Source: Methanobacteriota archaeon (lineage in GTDB: Archaea > Thermoplasmatota > Poseidoniia > Poseidoniales > Poseidoniaceae). From it: a stretch of 6,505 nucleotides of DNA. The DNA lies in assembly GCA_002697705.1 (NCBI GenBank), contig NZXL01000018.1, forward strand, positions 3,034 to 9,538. The letters run 5' to 3'. The notes beneath the pieces are model-generated. The model was not told the DNA's origin, ran no database searches, and saw only the letters and a list, made by a program, of their open reading frames with translations. Below are positions 6,395 through 6,505 of the stretch, piece by piece (position 1 is the first letter of the stretch; every line of letters starts with the position of its first letter). A program made the translations under genes and the position numbers.

Positions 6395-6505
6395 ATGTTT
6401 ACAGGCATTATAGAACAATTAGCAGAAGTGATTGTCCTTAGTAAGGAGAGAGATAATTTACATATTTCTTTAAAATCAACTTTTACAAATGAGTTAAAGA
6501 TTGAC
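6395..6505 (+). CDS. ribE: Riboflavin synthase, alpha chain (5' part only)
   Basis: The 37 codons visible begin MFTGIIEQLAEV, the N-terminal hallmark (MFTGI[IV]E) of bacterial-type riboflavin synthase, which dismutates two molecules of 6,7-dimethyl-8-ribityllumazine to riboflavin and a pyrimidinedione. The full protein is about 200 residues with two tandem lumazine-binding barrels; only the start of the first is here, and the gene runs off the right edge. The ATG follows the preceding stop by a single G (TAAGATG), pointing to translational coupling with the GTPase-like gene. No separate strong ribosome site is present. Many archaea use an unrelated riboflavin synthase, so this bacterial type is notable if the host is archaeal. 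Symbol usage varies (ribE or ribC). Confidence 0.85.
   Translation, partial: MFTGIIEQLAEVIVLSKERDNLHISLKSTFTNELKID

Overview
The window most likely comes from an archaeon, probably a marine Euryarchaeon of the Poseidoniales (Marine Group II) kind. The supporting signs are a near-perfect archaeal Shine-Dalgarno (AGGTGAT) in front of the large gene, a short gene resembling the degenerate SelB/EF-Tu-like GTPase paralogs of euryarchaea, a very large secreted Asn/Asp/Ser/Thr-rich protein full of N-glycosylation sequons, and a GC content that looks like about 40% by eye. The lineage is an inference. The bacterial-looking thioesterase and riboflavin synthase leave some room for doubt.

Left two thirds (1-4568, minus strand): one continuous reading frame of at least 1521 codons with no internal stop, truncated by the left window edge. 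It begins with a signal peptide. It then carries an apparent series of extracellular beta-sandwich segments, including a jelly-roll/MAM-like segment ending in WYIDDF, an 'NDG..DW' segment, an EF-hand-like calcium loop and an Ig-like segment near the edge. It is probably a surface or secreted protein.

Middle (4569-5430): a 99-base gap holds the leader of the surface gene. Next comes a minus-strand GTG-started gene for a ThiI-type PP-loop sulfurtransferase domain without the usual N-terminal NFLD/THUMP part. A 91-base divergent intergenic region follows, with a short phased direct repeat (TCTTGAAGG).

Right end (5431-6505, plus strand): three co-directional genes, probably one transcription unit. 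They are a hotdog acyl-CoA thioesterase, a 153-residue degenerate GTPase-like protein, and the first 37 codons of riboflavin synthase alpha, which starts one base after the preceding stop. No RNA gene, mobile element, CRISPR array or convincing terminator was seen. The genes look like housekeeping metabolism next to one large cell-surface gene; no clear new multi-gene system is visible.
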